This document shows positions 61,365-64,000 of a stretch of 64,000 nucleotides of DNA, piece by piece. Positions within the stretch are counted from its first letter, which is position 1. Every line of letters begins with the position of its first letter. The notes under the pieces were generated by a model that saw only the letters and a program-made list of their open reading frames with translations, was not told the origin of the DNA and ran no database searches. The position numbers were made by a program, and so were the translations under genes. The DNA comes from Chitinophaga qingshengii (GTDB lineage: Bacteria; Bacteroidota; Bacteroidia; Chitinophagales; Chitinophagaceae): NCBI RefSeq assembly GCF_014529935.1, contig NZ_JACVFC010000001.1, positions 1,426,001 through 1,490,000 of the forward strand, given 5' to 3'.

Positions 61365-62345
61365 ATGCGCAGAAAAATCCTGGTACTCGGCATGACCGGC
61401 TTATTATGCCTGGGAGCCATCGCTCCGGCACTGGCATCCGGCCGCCCGCAACCCGGTACCACACAGGCGCCTGCAGATGCCAAAGCTCTGATAGGCCGCT
61501 GGGACATCACCATCGACGAAAACGGTAAACCTGCTCCGTCCTGGCTGGAAGTAAAACTCTCCGGCTTCCGTACCCTCGTAGGATATTTTGTAGGCAGCTC
61601 CGGCAGCGCCCGGCCTGTTGCCAAAGTCAACTTCGACAACGGAAAATTCAGCTTCTCCATTCCGCCACAATGGGAAAGCGGCAACCAGGACTTCCTCATT
61701 GAAGGCGAACTGACCGACGCCGGTATCCAGGGAACCATCACCACCAGCGAAGGCAAAAAATACAACTGGAAAGGCGTAAAAGCACCTTACCTGAAAAGAA
61801 CCGCCGCTCCGGCCTGGGGTAAACCCATCGCCCTGTTCAACGGCAAAGACCTCACCGGCTGGAAAGCGGTAGGCGGCAAAGAAAACCAATGGGTAGTAAA
61901 GGACGGCGTGCTCACCAGCCCCCACTCCGGCGCGAACCTCATTTCTGAGCAAAAATTCACCGATTTCAAACTGCACGTTGAATTCAAATACCAGAAAGGC
62001 AGCAACAGCGGTGTATACCTGAGAGGCCGTCATGAAGTACAGATCGAAGACAGCAGCCCGGATACCCACCCGTCCAGCGTACTGTTCAGCGGCGTTTATG
62101 GCTTCCTGGCCCCCAGCGAAATCAATGCCCTCGGACCGGATAAATGGCAGACCTACGACATCACTCTCGTTGGACGTATGGTGACCATCGTAGTAAATGG
62201 TAAAACGGTGATCAACAACCAGGAAATCCCCGGTATCACCGGCGGCGCACTGGATAGCAACGAAGGAGAACCCGGACCTATTTACTTCCAGGGCGACCAT
62301 GGCCCGATTGAATTCAGAAAAATCGTGATTACACCCGCTAAATAA
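61365..62345 (+). CDS. DUF1080 (3-keto-disaccharide hydrolase-like) secreted protein
   Basis: This 326-residue protein has a signal peptide ending ALASG near residue 26. An N-terminal beta-rich domain at about 35-140 (LIGRWDITIDENGKPAPSWLEV) precedes the DUF1080 domain at about 150-326. That domain has ALFNGKDLTGWKAVGGKENQWVVKDG, LISEQKFTDFKLHVEFKYQKGSNSGVYLRGRHEVQI, and WQTYDITLVGRMVTIVVNGKTV. This concanavalin-like fold is found in 3-keto-glycoside hydrolases and glycan-binding proteins. The extra N-terminal part is not the common layout. No oxidoreductase of the keto-sugar route is adjacent, so the substrate is unknown. Confidence 0.9.
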   Translation: MRRKILVLGMTGLLCLGAIAPALASGRPQPGTTQAPADAKALIGRWDITIDENGKPAPSWLEVKLSGFRTLVGYFVGSSGSARPVAKVNFDNGKFSFSIPPQWESGNQDFLIEGELTDAGIQGTITTSEGKKYNWKGVKAPYLKRTAAPAWGKPIALFNGKDLTGWKAVGGKENQWVVKDGVLTSPHSGANLISEQKFTDFKLHVEFKYQKGSNSGVYLRGRHEVQIEDSSPDTHPSSVLFSGVYGFLAPSEINALGPDKWQTYDITLVGRMVTIVVNGKTVINNQEIPGITGGALDSNEGEPGPIYFQGDHGPIEFRKIVITPAK

Positions 62346-62364
62346 ATAGTCGTTTTATCCATAG

Positions 62365-62395
62365 AACTGGCAGGCCTAAAAAAAGCCTGCCAGTT
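62365..62395 (+). terminator. Rho-independent terminator
   Basis: AACTGGCAGGC and GCCTGCCAGTT form a perfect 11-bp stem with a 9-nt A-rich loop, followed by GTTTTTTAC. It lies 19 bp after the stop of the DUF1080 gene. Confidence 0.92.
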
Positions 62396-62448
62396 GTTTT
62401 TTACTATATTTTCGGGGTTTAATACCACTATTCTCCCTCTACCCTTCC

Positions 62449-62456
62449 TACCTTTG
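62449..62456 (+). promoter_or_regulatory. Candidate -7 box for the phosphoesterase gene
   Basis: TACCTTTG matches TAnnTTTG and ends 17 bp before the start codon at 62474. An AGGAAG ribosome-binding-like sequence lies directly before the ATG. Confidence 0.45.
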
Positions 62457-62473
62457 CCCCTTAAATCAGGAAG

Positions 62474-63223
62474 ATGAAAATAGCGATCATTAGTGATATC
62501 CATGGAAACCTGCCTGCGCTGGAAGCTGTGCTGGACGATATTTCCCGCTACGGAGCGGACCAGCTGTATTGCCTGGGCGACCTTACCGACGCCGCTCCCT
62601 GGCACAATGAAGTGATACAACGCATCCGTTCCCTGCGTATTCCCACCATCATGGGCAATCACGATGAACGCATCGCTTACGACATCCCCGTACGACCACT
62701 CGCCAAACACAGTCCCGAAGAACAGGCTGCCAGACTGGCCGCTATTGAATTCACCCGGCAAACCATTACGCCGGATAATAAACAGTTTCTTCGCACACTG
62801 CCCTCCCGGCTATCGCTTCATTTTGGATATTACCACCTGCTACTGGCACACGGCAGCCCCGAAAGCAATGAAACCTATCTGTATGCCGATCATCCGGAAG
62901 CAGCCCTGCTGGAGATAATGAAGCAGACAAACGCCAATGTCCTCATCGTTGGACATACCCACCTCACCTACATCCGGCCTATTGACAACGAGCAAAAAAT
63001 GGTGATCAACACCGGTTCCGCCGGTCGCAGTAAAGAACCCGACAGACTGGCCAGCTACCTGCAACTGGAGATCAATAACCCGCACACCACTACGCTGACG
63101 TCGCTGTTAAACGTGACGATACGAAAAGTAGCATATGATATGGCACTCACTTTAAAGGGCATACGTAACAGCCCTATTCCGGATTTTTATGCTGATTTCC
63201 TTTCAGCAGGCGTTATTGCATAG
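62474..63223 (+). CDS. Metallophosphoesterase, YfcE/MJ0936-like
   Basis: This 249-residue protein has the calcineurin-like motifs in order: SDIHGNLPALEAVLDDI near residue 7, YCLGDLTD near 34, IMGNHDERIA near 58, LLAHGSPES near 122, and IVGHTHLTY near 157. The usual GDxVD reads GDLTDAAP. STG-like VINTGSAGRSKEPD near 176 closes the active site. It is a dinuclear-metal phosphodiesterase, probably cytoplasmic. Its 3' end overlaps the convergent membrane protein gene by 21 bp. Confidence 0.92.
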   Translation: MKIAIISDIHGNLPALEAVLDDISRYGADQLYCLGDLTDAAPWHNEVIQRIRSLRIPTIMGNHDERIAYDIPVRPLAKHSPEEQAARLAAIEFTRQTITPDNKQFLRTLPSRLSLHFGYYHLLLAHGSPESNETYLYADHPEAALLEIMKQTNANVLIVGHTHLTYIRPIDNEQKMVINTGSAGRSKEPDRLASYLQLEINNPHTTTLTSLLNVTIRKVAYDMALTLKGIRNSPIPDFYADFLSAGVIA

Positions 63224-63628
63224 GATCAGTATAGCCGCTACAGCGTAACAGGCAAAGACTATCATCAGCAGTATCTTCACCGCCTTCATCCAGTATCTGA
63301 CAGCTACCCATACATAAAATGCGGTGGTTACTACTGTCAATAACAGCAGGAACCAGGAAGACTTTAGGAGATCCGGCTGTTGGAGTGCCAGGTAAAAATT
63401 AATAATGCCGATAAACATGGTACCGGCACTATGCGTGGCATTGAAGCCAATCCAGGATTTCCACGTATTGAGTTCGTCAGAGATCCGTAGTGAGGAAGAC
63501 TGCATATCCTTTATCAATTGTTCATCCCCTGGATGTAATTTAGTGGTACCCAGGGTGGCCCGTAAGTGGCTCGTACCCATTAAGCTGATAATGACCGATC
63601 CGGCGATCCATAGATATTGTGCTATCAT
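63203..63628 (-). CDS. Small four-helix membrane protein (LIC_13387-like)
   Basis: This 141-residue protein has four predicted membrane helices at about 1-20, 65-83, 93-110 and 115-135. Conserved points include LMGTSHLRATLGTTKLHP near residue 16 and FNATHSAGTMFIGIINFYL near 63. They match a family of small Bacteroidota/Leptospira membrane proteins of unknown function named LIC_13387. It overlaps the methyltransferase upstream by 4 bp (ATGA), so the two are coupled. Confidence 0.75.
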   Translation of the reverse strand: MIAQYLWIAGSVIISLMGTSHLRATLGTTKLHPGDEQLIKDMQSSSLRISDELNTWKSWIGFNATHSAGTMFIGIINFYLALQQPDLLKSSWFLLLLTVVTTAFYVWVAVRYWMKAVKILLMIVFACYAVAAILILCNNAC

Positions 63629-64000
63629 ACTGATTGTTTTATTTTTCTTCCTGCAATAAATACCACACTTCCGATGACATGACTTTGCACCTCCAACGCA
63701 GGCTGATTAAACAATGCCAGTGTTTGAGCAATAGAGTATACATTTCCGAATTCACGTACCTTCCGCAACGATGACATAAAAGCGCGGCTGATCTTCGTTT
63801 CGCCGGTCATGGAATAAAAGTAAAACCTGCCGCCGGGCTTTAATACGCTGAGGACTTTATCTACAAATTCCTGTTTATTATCGAACAGGTGGATGGTACC
63901 AAAACTGCAAACAGTATCGAAAGTATTATCCGGAAAGGGTAACCGGAATGCATCTCCCTGCAACAGCTGTATATTGGCCGGTAATAGGCCGCTGCCGGCC
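63625..64000 (-). CDS. Class I SAM-dependent methyltransferase (partial)
   Basis: The frame is open to the right edge of the window, so the N-terminus with the main SAM-binding loop is missing. The visible 125 or so codons hold QGDAFRLPFPDNTFDTVCSFGTIHLF, the typical motif II of a class I methyltransferase. KVLSVLKPGGRFYFYSM follows and the C-terminal part is of ordinary length. The substrate is unknown. It overlaps the membrane protein gene by 4 bp at its 3' end. Confidence 0.85.
   Translation of the reverse strand, partial: AGSGLLPANIQLLQGDAFRLPFPDNTFDTVCSFGTIHLFDNKQEFVDKVLSVLKPGGRFYFYSMTGETKISRAFMSSLRKVREFGNVYSIAQTLALFNQPALEVQSHVIGSVVFIAGRKIKQSV

Noticed and set aside
61404-62300. Minus-strand frame of 298 codons antisense to the DUF1080 gene
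   Set aside because: Long antisense frames are common in such codon usage; the DUF1080 motifs and signal peptide are on the plus strand, with a promoter and terminator.

Overview
The window looks like a chromosomal segment of a Bacteroidota bacterium, most likely a Chitinophaga-like member of the Chitinophagaceae. The evidence is a SusC/SusD pair, an ECF sigma factor with a FecR anti-sigma factor and an STN-type TonB receptor, many lipoproteins with Cys-Lys/Arg-(Lys)-Asp N-termini, LytS/LytTR two-component pairs, large FtsX-type permeases without an adjacent ATPase, and several upstream sequences matching the Bacteroidota -7 box TAnnTTTG. I saw no rRNA, tRNA, CRISPR array, insertion sequence or phage genes.

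Layout. 1-4.0 kb: end of an upstream gene, a PAS-LuxR regulator with an alpha/beta hydrolase, and two secreted proteins of unknown role. 4.1-8.8 kb: a SusD/SusC uptake pair preceded by a 511-bp non-coding region with an operator-like palindrome. 9.3-18.1 kb: a ChaN/EreA-like lipoprotein and two paralogous FtsX/MacB-type permeases that flank a short MutS-like ATPase and a DUF4256 protein. 18.1-23.1 kb: a secreted hydrolase, a LytS/LytTR pair, a HEAT-repeat protein and an unknown protein whose end runs through a large hairpin into the convergent gene.

23.2-40.3 kb holds the most striking block: a ten-gene run on the minus strand, about 17 kb, with mostly 6-27 bp gaps, ending at a clear terminator. 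It encodes, in transcription order, an ECF sigma factor, FecR, an STN-containing TonB receptor, two DUF4397-like lipoproteins, three lipoproteins with paired fasciclin (FAS1) domains, an Oar-like TonB receptor and an IPT/TIG plus NHL-propeller lipoprotein. It has no SusD and no recognisable carbohydrate enzyme. I infer a self-regulated cell-surface system for sensing, binding or transporting a ligand that cannot be named from sequence.

40.3-55.1 kb is a mosaic of small housekeeping and stress genes: deacetylase, PfkB kinase, GNAT, AhpD-like, Crp/Fnr, ADP-ribosylglycohydrolase, an SDR with an HxlR regulator and a shared candidate operator, a class A beta-lactamase-like protein, a second LytS/LytTR pair, a decayed alpha/beta hydrolase, asparagine synthetase A, a DinB-SRPBCC fusion, a nucleosidase, a thioredoxin-like protein and exonuclease III. 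55.4-59.1 kb is a two-gene unit of a thiamine-diphosphate enzyme and an FAD amine oxidase, which could form a small 2-oxo-acid pathway. 59.1-64 kb holds an NlpE-like lipoprotein, an MG2-type protein, a DUF1080 protein, a phosphoesterase, a small membrane protein and a methyltransferase cut by the window edge.

Gene starts were moved downstream of the longest open frame where a signal peptide or domain start made this clearly better. Family names come from recognising motifs by eye; no database search was run.
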